58,237 bases of DNA from MGBC120314 sp051880495 (GTDB lineage Bacteria; Bacillota; Clostridia; Lachnospirales; Lachnospiraceae): positions 1 through 58,237 of the forward strand of contig JBJEOB010000076.1 of NCBI GenBank assembly GCA_051880495.1. The letters run 5' to 3'. Shown one piece after another: positions 24,903-32,618 of the stretch; the first letter of the stretch is position 1; every line of letters begins with the position of its first letter. The position numbers and the translations under genes were made by a program. The notes beneath the pieces were generated by a model that was given only the letters and a program-made list of their open reading frames with translations, was not told where the DNA came from and searched no databases.

Positions 24903-25283
24903 ATGACAATTGCGGGCATGGGAATCAATGGATTTGGTTATGTTAATTCAGAAAGATATGAACAGTTAAATAACATCGGCCGACAAACGAATGAAGAAGT
25001 TGAAAAAAGTCAGAAGATTCAGCCTGAGGAAGAAGTCGTAGAAAAACGCGCTCCTAAGATTCTTGCACAGGGACAGCTTGAAGATTTTGCGTTTGATTTC
25101 ATGAAAAGCAAGGAATTTTCAATGACCGGCGAAAATAGTAATATAGAAACTATGGATATTAGCAGGAACATAGCTGACTCGAAGAAGGATGAAATATTGG
25201 ATCAGTATCGTTTCTTTGTTGACGACAGCAGGAATACACCGTTTGTTTCTGAAGATGGAGTCGTCAGAAGGGTAAACAGATAA
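24903..25283 (+). CDS. Small soluble protein, function unknown
   Basis: The start is ATG 24903 after AAAGGAGTG; earlier in-frame ATGs lack a ribosome site. The 126-residue protein is hydrophilic and acidic. The first residues (MTIAGMGINGFGYVNSERYE) are glycine-rich, residues 25-55 are charged, and there is no membrane segment. It looks largely disordered. The family is not recognised. Its transcript probably ends before the tRNA-Gln promoter, but no clear terminator is seen. Confidence 0.6.
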   Translation: MTIAGMGINGFGYVNSERYEQLNNIGRQTNEEVEKSQKIQPEEEVVEKRAPKILAQGQLEDFAFDFMKSKEFSMTGENSNIETMDISRNIADSKKDEILDQYRFFVDDSRNTPFVSEDGVVRRVNR

Positions 25284-25315
25284 ATTTTCGCAATAAAAAA
25301 TTTATAAAAAAAGGG

Positions 25316-25344
25316 TTGCAATATCAAAATACATCTGATATAAT
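25316..25344 (+). promoter_or_regulatory. Promoter of tRNA-Gln
   Basis: TTGCAA (25316-25321), 17-nt spacer, TATAAT (25339-25344), 21 nt upstream of the mature tRNA. Confidence 0.7.
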
Positions 25345-25365
25345 CGTTTTTGTTGCGAAACACAT

Positions 25366-25439
25366 TGGGCTTTCGCCAAATTGGTAAGGCACTGGATTCT
25401 GATTCCAGCATTGTGGGGGTTCGAGTCCCTCAAGCCCAG
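25366..25439 (+). tRNA. tRNA-Gln (anticodon CTG)
   Basis: Acceptor arms TGGGCTT (25366-25372) and AAGCCCA (25432-25438) pair fully. The anticodon arm is CTGGA-TTCTGAT-TCCAG with anticodon CTG, reading CAG. The T-loop is GTTCGAGTC. CCA is not encoded, so the 3' end needs RNase Z and CCA addition. Confidence 0.95.
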
Positions 25440-25444
25440 CTAGG

Positions 25445-25476
25445 AGCTGTTATACATTTTGTATAACGGCTTTTTT
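25445..25476 (+). terminator. Terminator of tRNA-Gln
   Basis: Stem AGC-GTTATAC with GTATAAC-GGCT and a run of six T (25471-25476). Confidence 0.85.
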
Positions 25477-25513
25477 GTATAATAGGAAATTTCATTGAAA
25501 TTTCCTATTATAC
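25477..25513 (+). repeat. Hairpin repeat copy D: perfect 18-bp palindrome
   Basis: Arms 25477-25494 and 25496-25513 are perfectly complementary around one central T. The core is AATAGGAAATTTCATTGAAA, which recurs as a 20-bp direct repeat at 25614-25633. It starts at the base after the tRNA-Gln terminator T-run. Confidence 0.85.
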
Positions 25514-25521
25514 AAAAAACG

Positions 25522-25585
25522 CTCCGCGAGGAACGCACTGCGGCGGATTGGAAGATTGTCGCAATGCGACCCGCCGCAGGCGGAG
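25522..25585 (+). repeat. GC-rich nested hairpin element
   Basis: In an AT-rich background this segment folds as CTCCG (25522-25526) with CGGAG (25581-25585), enclosing CTGCGGCGG (25538-25546) with CCGCCGCAG (25571-25579), enclosing GTCGC (25558-25562) with GCGAC (25566-25570). Three nested perfect stems suggest a conserved RNA or DNA fold or a small mobile repeat. No coding signal is seen. Confidence 0.65.
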
Positions 25586-25609
25586 AATCTCGCAAGCGAG
25601 ATTCTTTTT
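25585..25609 (+). terminator. Terminator-like hairpin within the repeat cluster
   Basis: Perfect 9-bp stem GAATCTCGC-AA-GCGAGATTC (25585-25604) followed by TTTTT. There is no gene just upstream to need a second terminator. Confidence 0.75.
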
Positions 25610-25611
25610 AT

Positions 25612-25646
25612 TTAATAGGAAATTTCATTGAAAATTTCTATCTTGT
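25612..25646 (+). repeat. Hairpin repeat copy E
   Basis: TTAATAG, arm GAAATTTC, loop ATT, arm GAAAATTTC, then TCTATCTTG (25638-25646), right after the T-run of the hairpin at 25585-25604. Compared with copies B and C the arm changes from TTGC/GCAA to TTTC/GAAA, a compensatory change that supports a folded structure. Confidence 0.8.
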
Positions 25647-25665
25647 TTATAAGTCAGGTGATATA

Positions 25666-26367
25666 ATGTATGAGATGGATTTAAAAGTAAGATTTAGTGA
25701 CTGTGATTCGGAAAAAAATCTTACGTACAATGGCATAGTTAATTGTTTTCAGGACTGTACTAACCGGAATTCGGAGACGCTTGGCGTAGGGCTTGATTAT
25801 CTTAATGGTAAGAACAGGGCATGGATAATGCTTTTCTGGCAGATAGTTATAAAACGCAGACCTGTATTTAATGAGGAAGTTAAGGTGGCAACGTGGGCAA
25901 CCGGGTTTCAGGGTTTTATGGGTGAAAGAAATTTTTCCATTAAAGACACTGATGGGAATATGCTGGTATGCGCCAACTCGCATTGGCTGTATATGGATAC
26001 AAAAAGCGGACGTCCATGCAAGATACCGCCGGAAGAGGCGGGAAAATACAGTACAGGAGCGAAGCTTGATATTCCTGATATTGGAATGAAATTAAGAATG
26101 CCTGAGGATGCGGAGCAGATAGATACCATACAGATAAGAAAACATTACATTGATGTGTATCAGCATATGAATAATGGAAGGTACATAGAACTGGCATCTG
26201 ATTATTTACCTGAGGGAATTGACGTTAAGCAGATTTGCTGTCAATATAAGAAGCAGATTAAGAAAGATGAAATTGTAACCATTTACAGAAAAATTGAAGA
26301 ACAACAGATTACCATAGTGATGCAAGAGGAAGATACGGTTCATGCCATAGTGGAATTTAGTCTGTAA
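25666..26367 (+). CDS. Acyl-ACP thioesterase (FatA-like, hotdog fold)
   Basis: The start is ATG 25666 after AGGTGA; the open frame continues upstream only because it runs through the repeat cluster. The protein has 233 residues with two hotdog domains, about 1-125 and 140-233. Landmarks are VRFSDCDSEKNLTYNGIVN, RAWIMLFWQIVIKRRP and VYQHMNNGRYIELA, where the Asn/His pattern marks the active site of this family. It releases free fatty acids from acyl-ACP. It is first in an operon with cvfB and a CAAX protease, with gaps of 20 and 9 nt. Confidence 0.88.
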   Translation: MYEMDLKVRFSDCDSEKNLTYNGIVNCFQDCTNRNSETLGVGLDYLNGKNRAWIMLFWQIVIKRRPVFNEEVKVATWATGFQGFMGERNFSIKDTDGNMLVCANSHWLYMDTKSGRPCKIPPEEAGKYSTGAKLDIPDIGMKLRMPEDAEQIDTIQIRKHYIDVYQHMNNGRYIELASDYLPEGIDVKQICCQYKKQIKKDEIVTIYRKIEEQQITIVMQEEDTVHAIVEFSL

Positions 26368-26387
26368 AAGAGAACGGAGAAACGAAA

Positions 26388-27215
26388 ATGATTGAAATTG
26401 GGAAAAAGCAATGTCTTAATGTAGTAAAAGTAACAGATTTTGGTGTATACCTTGGAACAGAAGATGAGAAGGTACTTTTACCGAAAAAACAGGTGCCTGA
26501 AGATGTGGAAATCGGTGATGCACTCGAGGTATTTGTTTACAGGGATTCTGAAGATCGTCTTATTGCAACGACAAGAGAACCGATGATTACGCTTGGCATG
26601 GTGGCAAAGCTTCGTGTAAAAGAAGTAACGTCCATTGGTGCATTTCTTGACTGGGGACTTGAAAAGGATTTATTTCTTCCGTTTAAGGAACAGAATATTA
26701 AGATTAATGCAGGCGATGAATGCATGGTAATGTTATATGTTGATAAGAGTAACAGACTGTGTGCAACGATGAAGGTTTATAATCATCTTACCGAGGCAAA
26801 GGGATACAACAAGGATGATAAGGTAACGGGAATAGTATATGAAATCAAACCTGAAATGGGAGCATTTGTTGCAGTTGATTTCAAATACCATGGCATGATA
26901 CCTAAGAACGAGCTTTATGGTAACATTAAAGTCGGTGATATTATATATGGAAGAATTACAAAAGTCCGTGCTGACGGAAAGATAGATATCAGCATACGTG
27001 AGAAATCTTATTTACAGATGGATGAGGATGCTAAATTACTTATTAATTATATGGAAGAGCATGGCGGAAAAATTGGATTTACGGATAAAGCCGACCCGGA
27101 TATTATAAAGAAAGAAACGGGTATGAGTAAGAACGGATTTAAACGTGCCGTTGGACGCCTGTTGAAGGAAGGCAGGATTGTAATAAAAGATAGTTCCATT
27201 GAGTTGAGAAAATAG
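26388..27215 (+). CDS. cvfB: S1-domain RNA-binding protein, CvfB/YitL family
   Basis: The protein has 275 residues. Three S1-like OB domains (about 1-62, 68-130 and 142-205) are followed by a C-terminal winged-helix (about 215-275; KKETGMSKNGFKRAVGRLL). This is the exact layout of CvfB/YitL, which binds RNA and alters expression of many genes. The second S1 motif reads EVTSIGAFLDWGLEKDLFLP. It is in the middle of a three-gene operon. Targets cannot be predicted. Confidence 0.88.
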   Translation: MIEIGKKQCLNVVKVTDFGVYLGTEDEKVLLPKKQVPEDVEIGDALEVFVYRDSEDRLIATTREPMITLGMVAKLRVKEVTSIGAFLDWGLEKDLFLPFKEQNIKINAGDECMVMLYVDKSNRLCATMKVYNHLTEAKGYNKDDKVTGIVYEIKPEMGAFVAVDFKYHGMIPKNELYGNIKVGDIIYGRITKVRADGKIDISIREKSYLQMDEDAKLLINYMEEHGGKIGFTDKADPDIIKKETGMSKNGFKRAVGRLLKEGRIVIKDSSIELRK

Positions 27216-27224
27216 GAGATTAAT

Positions 27225-28157
27225 GTGGAAAAAATACGTTTTAAACATATTCATTTATTTTTTATAATTTTCATGCTCGGTTATATATCACTGTCATATC
27301 TTGTTGCGCTGGTTATACCGCGGAGCATTCCGATGTGGCTTAATATGTGTATAAGCGAAGTCGTAATTATTACTCCGATTATATTCTGTCTGATATGGAA
27401 AAAGCAGAGACCGAAGGAGTTCCTGTTATGCAGTCCTGTTAAGATAGGCGATTGTATACTGGCATACCTTGGTGCATATTGTCTGTTGCCGTGTGTATAT
27501 CTGATTAATCTTATTACATCTTTTTTTGCAAAAAATTATGTTAATAATCTTATGGCAGAATTATACCGGTATCCACTCTGGCTTCAATTGGTTTTGATGG
27601 CTCTTTTGCCGGCAATTGTTGAAGAGTTTATTTTCAGAGGTGTTTTTTACGGAAATTACCGCAAATATAATATAATTCTTGCAGCGGCGCTAAGCGGTTT
27701 GTTTTTCGGAATAGCGCATCTTAATATTAACCAGTTTGCATACGCGTTTGTAATCGGATTTGCTTTCTGCCTGATGGCTGAATATTCGGGAAATATTATT
27801 ATTCCAATGATTGCACATTTCGCTGTTAATGCTAATACGGTATTTATGCTTGCAATGATGAAGAATTATGTGGATATTGACAATATGGGCGAAGCTTCAG
27901 CATCGTTGGAAAAGATACCGGCGGGTATGCTGCTGATTGAACTGGCGGTTATATTTTCATTTGCCGTTATTGGCGTGTTCCTGTTTGTATTGATACTTCA
28001 CAAGCTGGGAAAACGCAGCCAAAGACTTGAACTTATAACGGCTGACGCGAAAAGATGGGTTAAGAATCCAAATGAAGAAAATGAAAGCATATGGAATGTA
28101 ATACTTGCAATAACAGTGCTTGTATGTTTCCTGTATATGCTTGTAATTGAATTATAA
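27225..28157 (+). CDS. CPBP-family intramembrane metalloprotease
   Basis: The start is GTG 27225 after TAGGAGA; the ATG at 27223 is out of frame and soon stops. The protein has 310 residues and about eight membrane segments. Abi/CAAX motifs are complete: EEFIFRG (EExxxR), FFGIAHLN (FxxxH) and HFAVNAN (HxxxN). The family includes CAAX prenyl proteases and bacteriocin self-protection proteins; bacterial substrates are mostly unknown. It closes the thioesterase-cvfB operon, and a terminator follows at 28171-28214. Confidence 0.88.
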   Translation: MEKIRFKHIHLFFIIFMLGYISLSYLVALVIPRSIPMWLNMCISEVVIITPIIFCLIWKKQRPKEFLLCSPVKIGDCILAYLGAYCLLPCVYLINLITSFFAKNYVNNLMAELYRYPLWLQLVLMALLPAIVEEFIFRGVFYGNYRKYNIILAAALSGLFFGIAHLNINQFAYAFVIGFAFCLMAEYSGNIIIPMIAHFAVNANTVFMLAMMKNYVDIDNMGEASASLEKIPAGMLLIELAVIFSFAVIGVFLFVLILHKLGKRSQRLELITADAKRWVKNPNEENESIWNVILAITVLVCFLYMLVIEL

Positions 28158-28170
28158 TATAAATTTACAG

Positions 28171-28214
28171 CAGGATAGTTTACTCTCTTGAACAGGGGGG
28201 CTATCCTGTTTTTG
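28171..28214 (+). terminator. Terminator after the CPBP protease gene
   Basis: CAGGATAG (28171-28178) pairs with CTATCCTG (28201-28208) across a 22-nt loop, then TTTTT. Confidence 0.65.
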
Positions 28215-28219
28215 TCTAG

Positions 28220-28250
28220 TAGGAAATTGCGTTGCAATTTCTCTATCTTG
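28220..28250 (+). repeat. Hairpin repeat copy C
   Basis: TAG-GAAATTGC (28220-28230), loop GTT, GCAATTTC-CTA (28234-28245, with one bulged T), then TCTATCTTG. It lies six bases after the T-run of the preceding terminator. The remaining 160 nt up to the next gene hold weak hairpins (28269-28288; 28342-28363) and nothing else clear. Confidence 0.8.
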
Positions 28251-28412
28251 TACACAATGTTTATAATAATTGTAATTTTTCTTACAATAATTTTACATAT
28301 CTGTGATAGAACGACTCTGAAGCCGGTGATATACTTTCCACGAGGTAAGAGTGTACTTATCTCTTTTAAAAACAAAATTATATTTTATCGGAACGGAGAT
28401 AAAGATAAAAAT

Positions 28413-29819
28413 ATGGGCACAAGAAACAAAAAAACATTCGAATTATCGGCAATAAGAAAATATAAGCGGCACAGACGCATGCTTTGGCTGATACCGTTGG
28501 GATGTTTTATAGTTTGTGTCCTGGCTTATGGACCTAAAATATTTGATGTTTTTTTTGAACAGCCGGGGCTTGAGGAAGCGGCGGGTATCATACTATTTCT
28601 ACTGCTTAATACACTGTTACTTTCCATTATACCGTTTTGTATAGGGGAAGTTACAACCGGTCTTGCACTTAAGACAACGATTCAGAACTGTACTATTACA
28701 AGTAAGCAGGATTTTGATTATTACAGAGATAAATTGACGGGATTGTCGCCTGCGACAATCAGTATTTTAACAGATTTAGACATTGAGCAGAAGAAAGATG
28801 TGGCTGCCTCAATTTTACAGTATGAGAATCTCGGATTGTTAGCAGAAGAAGCAGATCATACATTTCATGTAACCGAAAAATTTTATCACTTCAGGGACTT
28901 AAATGAAAGTGACCGGTATTTAATCAACGCTTTGGTAAAAGGTGATTTTGACTGGGAAAATGATGTGCGGTGGAAACAGCTGGCTATTGATGAGGCGGTT
29001 GCAGAGGGATACATTGTAAGAAAAAAGTCGTTGTGGTCAGCCAATCAGACAAATGATTCACGGCAGGAAAAAAATAACCGGCAGAGAAATTTTATTTCAA
29101 AAATATGGCGCCCGGTTCAGATACTGCTCGGCTTAATCTGGGTGTTCTGGGTCATGAGTGCATATCCACGGCTGGAAAAATACAGTAAGTTTTTTGAAAC
29201 CCCAGTTAATGCGGATCTGCTCAATTCTATGGCGCAGCCGGAAATGATGTTTTTTGGATTGGAAGTATTCGGACTGCTTGCATTTGGAATGTTTATTCTT
29301 CTATACAAACCATGGGAGAAATCCACAATACACCCCAGTAATAAAAAGGCTATATGTGTTATAGTGATCTGGCTGTGCTTTTCAATGATGGGAATGCCTA
29401 CGATACTGGCTTTTCTGACACATTTTGATACATTTCTGGATAGTGGTGTCGAAAATATAAATATGGCAGAATATATGAATTTTCTAATCGGTCAGCCGGG
29501 TTCTGCGCTTGGGACTGTAATGGCAATCATATGGATAATTTATACTACGTATCTTGTTTCACATTTGTTTGCTGCCTGCCGTATCCTCACAATTTATTAT
29601 AATAATACGAAGTCCATCGAACGTACTGAGTATGGCAATTTGATGGCTGAATGTATATTGGGGATGAAGAATTTTATCAATGATTATTCCAATTTAAGTG
29701 AAGCAGACAAGCGACAGGTCGTTTTGTGGGAAGATTATCTGGTATATGCGATTGTGTTGGAAGAAAACGAAAATATTATAAATGAAATTTTAAATACACG
29801 GAGGAAAATTTTATGTTAG
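28413..29819 (+). CDS. DUF2207-like membrane protein, partner of LemA
   Basis: I place the start at ATG 28413; the only ribosome site (ACGGAGA, 28392-28398) is rather far, so the start is uncertain. The protein has about 468 residues with membrane segments near 25-42, 55-78, 250-265, 293-312, 325-345 and 385-410. The C terminus (ILGMKNFINDYSNLSEAD, then LWEDYLVYAIVLE) matches the end of DUF2207 proteins, in which a helical region follows the membrane part. The large beta-rich extracytoplasmic N-terminal domain of typical DUF2207 proteins is missing. It overlaps lemA by seven bases, the usual neighbour. Confidence 0.65.
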   Translation: MGTRNKKTFELSAIRKYKRHRRMLWLIPLGCFIVCVLAYGPKIFDVFFEQPGLEEAAGIILFLLLNTLLLSIIPFCIGEVTTGLALKTTIQNCTITSKQDFDYYRDKLTGLSPATISILTDLDIEQKKDVAASILQYENLGLLAEEADHTFHVTEKFYHFRDLNESDRYLINALVKGDFDWENDVRWKQLAIDEAVAEGYIVRKKSLWSANQTNDSRQEKNNRQRNFISKIWRPVQILLGLIWVFWVMSAYPRLEKYSKFFETPVNADLLNSMAQPEMMFFGLEVFGLLAFGMFILLYKPWEKSTIHPSNKKAICVIVIWLCFSMMGMPTILAFLTHFDTFLDSGVENINMAEYMNFLIGQPGSALGTVMAIIWIIYTTYLVSHLFAACRILTIYYNNTKSIERTEYGNLMAECILGMKNFINDYSNLSEADKRQVVLWEDYLVYAIVLEENENIINEILNTRRKILC

Positions 29820-30373
29820 GATGGATTATTTTTGCTGCAATAATTGTTTTTTGTCTTGTATCTGTGATTGCTGTATATAACAGTCTGGTTACAATTCGAA
29901 ACAGAGTAGACAATCAATCTGCACAAGTGGATGTACAACTGAAGCGCAGAGCTGATTTAATCCCAAATCTAATCGAGACGGTAAAAGGATATGCGAAATT
30001 TGAAAAATCAACATTAACGGATATTGTGGAACTTAGAAGCAAAGTAATGAATGCCGGAAGTACAAGTGAAGCCTGTGTGGCGGATGCAGAACTCGGAAAA
30101 GCCTGTTCACGGGTGCTGGCACTTGGAGAAAGTTATCCGGAGTTAAAAGCAAATACAAATTTTTTGAAGCTTCAGGAAGAACTCGCGGAAACGGAAAACA
30201 AGATTGTGATGGCACGGCAGTTTTATAATGATGTTGTAACAAAATATAATACTGCCATTCAGCTGTTCCCGAAATCTGTGGTGGCAGTCCTCTTCGGCTT
30301 TACCAAAAGGAACTTATTAGAAATTGAAGATTCAAAACGTGAAGCGGTTAAAATAGATAGTGATACTTTCTAA
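29813..30373 (+). CDS. lemA: LemA-family protein
   Basis: The protein has 186 residues. One N-terminal membrane segment (about 3-22) is followed by a helical bundle. Family motifs are YNSLVTIRNRVDNQSAQVDV, then RADLIPNLIETVKGYAKFEK and ARQFYNDVVTKYNTAIQLFP. LemA proteins are membrane-anchored with the bundle outside or at the membrane; their role is not settled. GGAGG lies upstream of the ATG inside the DUF2207-like gene, which it overlaps by seven bases, so translation is probably coupled. Confidence 0.92.
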   Translation: MLGWIIFAAIIVFCLVSVIAVYNSLVTIRNRVDNQSAQVDVQLKRRADLIPNLIETVKGYAKFEKSTLTDIVELRSKVMNAGSTSEACVADAELGKACSRVLALGESYPELKANTNFLKLQEELAETENKIVMARQFYNDVVTKYNTAIQLFPKSVVAVLFGFTKRNLLEIEDSKREAVKIDSDTF

Positions 30374-30391
30374 GAAAAAATCTTAACGTCA

Positions 30392-30434
30392 AAAAGAACA
30401 CCTGCCCATTTTTATAATGGACAGGTGTTCTTTT
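30392..30434. terminator. Bidirectional terminator after lemA
   Basis: AAAAGAACACCTG-CCA and TGG-CAGGTGTTCTTTT form a long stem, flanked by A and T runs, between convergent genes. Confidence 0.88.
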
Positions 30435-30458
30435 GTAAATGACATTAAGTAAAGACTT

Positions 30459-30641
30459 TTATACGCTATAGTCGATGTTCTGACCAAGGTACGGTGTAAC
30501 AGAAGCCTCCATCATCTTGGTAAGGCTGTCGCCGTTCTGTTCGATAGATTCGAGGGATTTCTTGACCATGGCCAATCCGATTGTATTACTTGTATCAATC
30601 GAAGAAGCATTGACTGATAATGCTGATAAAGAAATATCCAT
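30459..30641 (-). CDS. YjfB-family putative motility protein
   Basis: The start is ATG 30641 after GAGGTGATTGAT. The 60-residue protein begins MDISLSALSVN and continues with a helical segment containing IGLAMVKKSLESIEQNG, then a short tail VTPYLGQNIDYSV. This matches the small YjfB family, described as putative motility proteins because of flagellar neighbours in Bacillus. No flagellar gene is in this window. It is a single gene with a TATAAT near 30661-30667 but no clear -35. Confidence 0.75.
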   Translation of the reverse strand: MDISLSALSVNASSIDTSNTIGLAMVKKSLESIEQNGDSLTKMMEASVTPYLGQNIDYSV

Positions 30642-30717
30642 ATCAATCACCTCACAATTTTTATTATACAATAGTTTCGCAAAAGCCTATTTATTAAATA
30701 TACTATAACATATTTTA

Positions 30718-30747
30718 TTGTTGATTTCAATTGGTATTTGTTATAAT
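30718..30747 (+). promoter_or_regulatory. Promoter of the 148-residue secreted-type protein gene
   Basis: TTGTTG (30718-30723), 18-nt spacer, TATAAT (30742-30747), 33 nt before the ATG. Confidence 0.55.
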
Positions 30748-30780
30748 CTGTATTAAGGCAGGAAAGGAAGGTATGGTATT

Positions 30781-31227
30781 ATGAGATTAAAAAATTTATA
30801 TAATAGGTATAGAAAGTATTTTTATTTTGCAATAGGGATTCTGGCAGTATGTTTTATTACATTTCGTGCGGGAATGTATGTTGGCGCGGCTGATCAGGAA
30901 GCAGGGAGCATAAGTGACCCTCTTGTAACCAAAAGCTATCTGGACAGCAGACTTTCACAGGCTTCAGGGACGATGACCAAGGTGACACTGCAAAAAGGTG
31001 CAGTCCTTAATGCGTCTGAGGGTGCTATGATGATTGTGTATTCGGGTAACGGAACGGTGTCAGGAAGCGGAAACGGACTTATCAATGTGACGACAGGCGA
31101 GCTTACCTTATCAGGAATCAGTCTGGCAAAATATAACACTTATCTTTTTTCAGATGCTGCGACTACGGTAACAGCGTCATCAACAATGACGGTTTTTGTT
31201 ACAGGTACATATTCTGTTGGAAACTAA
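30781..31227 (+). CDS. Membrane-anchored extracytoplasmic protein, function unknown
   Basis: The 148-residue protein has a basic N terminus and one membrane segment (about 14-36). The exported part (about 40-148) is rich in Thr, Ser and Gly with alternating beta-type sequence (VYSGNGTVSGSGNGLINVTT). No cysteine or catalytic motif is visible. AAGGAAGG precedes the ATG and a promoter lies just upstream, so it is expressed alone. The family is not recognised. Confidence 0.62.
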   Translation: MRLKNLYNRYRKYFYFAIGILAVCFITFRAGMYVGAADQEAGSISDPLVTKSYLDSRLSQASGTMTKVTLQKGAVLNASEGAMMIVYSGNGTVSGSGNGLINVTTGELTLSGISLAKYNTYLFSDAATTVTASSTMTVFVTGTYSVGN

Positions 31228-31383
31228 ACTGCAAAAAAGACTTACTAGTAAATCTATACAAAATGGATAAGTTTTTTTGTTAAAAAGCGATATGGTTTTT
31301 TTTTGCTGTTTGTTGTAAGATAAATTTACAATAAGCGTGAGTATTATGAACACGTGTTTACAAATTTTCAGGAGGTTATTAAA

Positions 31384-32496
31384 ATGGCTAGTTTATCACT
31401 TAGAAACGTTTGTAAGGTATATCCTAACGGTTTCGTGGCAGTTAAGGATTTTAATCTTGAAATTGCAGATAAGGAATTTATTATTTTCGTAGGACCATCT
31501 GGTTGTGGTAAGTCTACAACACTTCGTATGATTGCAGGACTTGAGGATATCAGTTCAGGTGAGTTATGGATCGGTGACAAGTTGGTTAACGATGTTGAAC
31601 CAATGAACAGAGATATCGCAATGGTATTCCAGAACTATGCTTTGTATCCACATATGACAGTATATGATAACATGGCATTTGGTCTTAAGTTAAGAAAAGT
31701 ACCAAAGGCAGAAATTGACAAGTTAGTACATGAAGCTGCTAAGATTCTTGATATCGAACATCTTCTTGATCGTAAGCCAAAGGCTCTTTCAGGTGGACAG
31801 AGACAGCGTGTTGCCATGGGTCGTGCTATCGTTCGTAATCCTAAGGTATTCCTTATGGATGAACCTTTATCAAACCTTGATGCTAAGTTAAGAGTACAGA
31901 TGAGAATTGAGATTTCAAAGCTTCATCAGAGACTTGAAACAACAATCATCTACGTTACACATGACCAGACAGAGGCTATGACTCTTGGTACAAGAATCGT
32001 AGTTCTTAAGGATGGTGTTATTCAGCAGGTTGATTCACCTCATAACTTATACAACTTCCCACAGAACTTATTCGTTGCAGGTTTCATCGGATCACCTCAG
32101 ATGAACCTTATCGATGCTAAGGTTTCACAGGAAGGCTCAGATGTTAAGTTAGCATTTGGTGATAACGTTATCACAGTTCTTGAGAAGGAAGCTAAGGCAT
32201 TAGTTGATGGCGGCTATGTTGGAAAGACTGTTGTTCTTGGTATCAGACCTGAAGACTTACATGATGACGAAGAGTATCTTAAGAAGTCTCCGGACAGCGT
32301 GATTGAGGCAACTGTAAGAGTATACGAAATGCTTGGTGCAGAAGTTTACTTATACTTCGATATCGACCAGTATAACTGTACTGCAAGAGTTAACCCTCGT
32401 ACACAGGCCAGACCTGGCGATTTAGTTAGATTTGCTTTAGATTTAACTAAGATTCACTGCTTCGACAAGGAAACAGAAAGAATTATTGGAAGATAA
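31384..32496 (+). CDS. Sugar ABC transporter ATP-binding protein (UgpC/MsmX type)
   Basis: The start is ATG 31384 after AGGAGG; the longer frame has no ribosome site. The protein has 370 residues. The nucleotide-binding domain has Walker A GPSGCGKST, signature LSGGQRQRVAMGRAI, Walker B FLMDEPLSNLD and the switch in YVTHDQTEAM. A C-terminal TOBE region (about 240-370) is typical of MalK-like ATPases. No permease or binding-protein gene is adjacent, which is normal for MsmX, a shared ATPase serving many sugar importers. Codon use is strongly biased to optimal codons, suggesting high expression. Confidence 0.92.
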   Translation: MASLSLRNVCKVYPNGFVAVKDFNLEIADKEFIIFVGPSGCGKSTTLRMIAGLEDISSGELWIGDKLVNDVEPMNRDIAMVFQNYALYPHMTVYDNMAFGLKLRKVPKAEIDKLVHEAAKILDIEHLLDRKPKALSGGQRQRVAMGRAIVRNPKVFLMDEPLSNLDAKLRVQMRIEISKLHQRLETTIIYVTHDQTEAMTLGTRIVVLKDGVIQQVDSPHNLYNFPQNLFVAGFIGSPQMNLIDAKVSQEGSDVKLAFGDNVITVLEKEAKALVDGGYVGKTVVLGIRPEDLHDDEEYLKKSPDSVIEATVRVYEMLGAEVYLYFDIDQYNCTARVNPRTQARPGDLVRFALDLTKIHCFDKETERIIGR

Positions 32497-32519
32497 TTCA
32501 TAGAAATTGTGAATTTTTT

Positions 32520-32560
32520 GAGGAAATGTATTTAAAAAATACATTTCCTCTTTTATTTTT
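32520..32560 (+). terminator. Terminator of the MsmX-type gene
   Basis: A 14-bp perfect stem GAGGAAATGTATTT (32520-32533) with its complement (32537-32550), then TTTTATTTTT. A weaker AATTC/GAATT hairpin lies just before. Confidence 0.88.
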
Positions 32561-32618
32561 GCGAATTATGCTATAAAATAAGAGTGAAGCAGTTTATTTG
32601 TCGAGAGGAGACATAGAG

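Noticed and set aside
25495..25665. In-frame 57-codon N-terminal extension of the thioesterase
   Set aside because: It reads through the palindromes and GC-rich hairpins and includes no ribosome site; the family's N terminus begins at 25666.
28342..28367. GAGGTAAG/CTTATCTC hairpin followed by TTTT before the DUF2207-like gene
   Set aside because: Short stem with a G-U pair and a short T-run; too weak to call as a terminator or riboswitch.
28188..28412. In-frame 75-codon extension of the DUF2207-like protein
   Set aside because: It crosses a terminator and hairpin repeat copy C; no ribosome site precedes its start codons.
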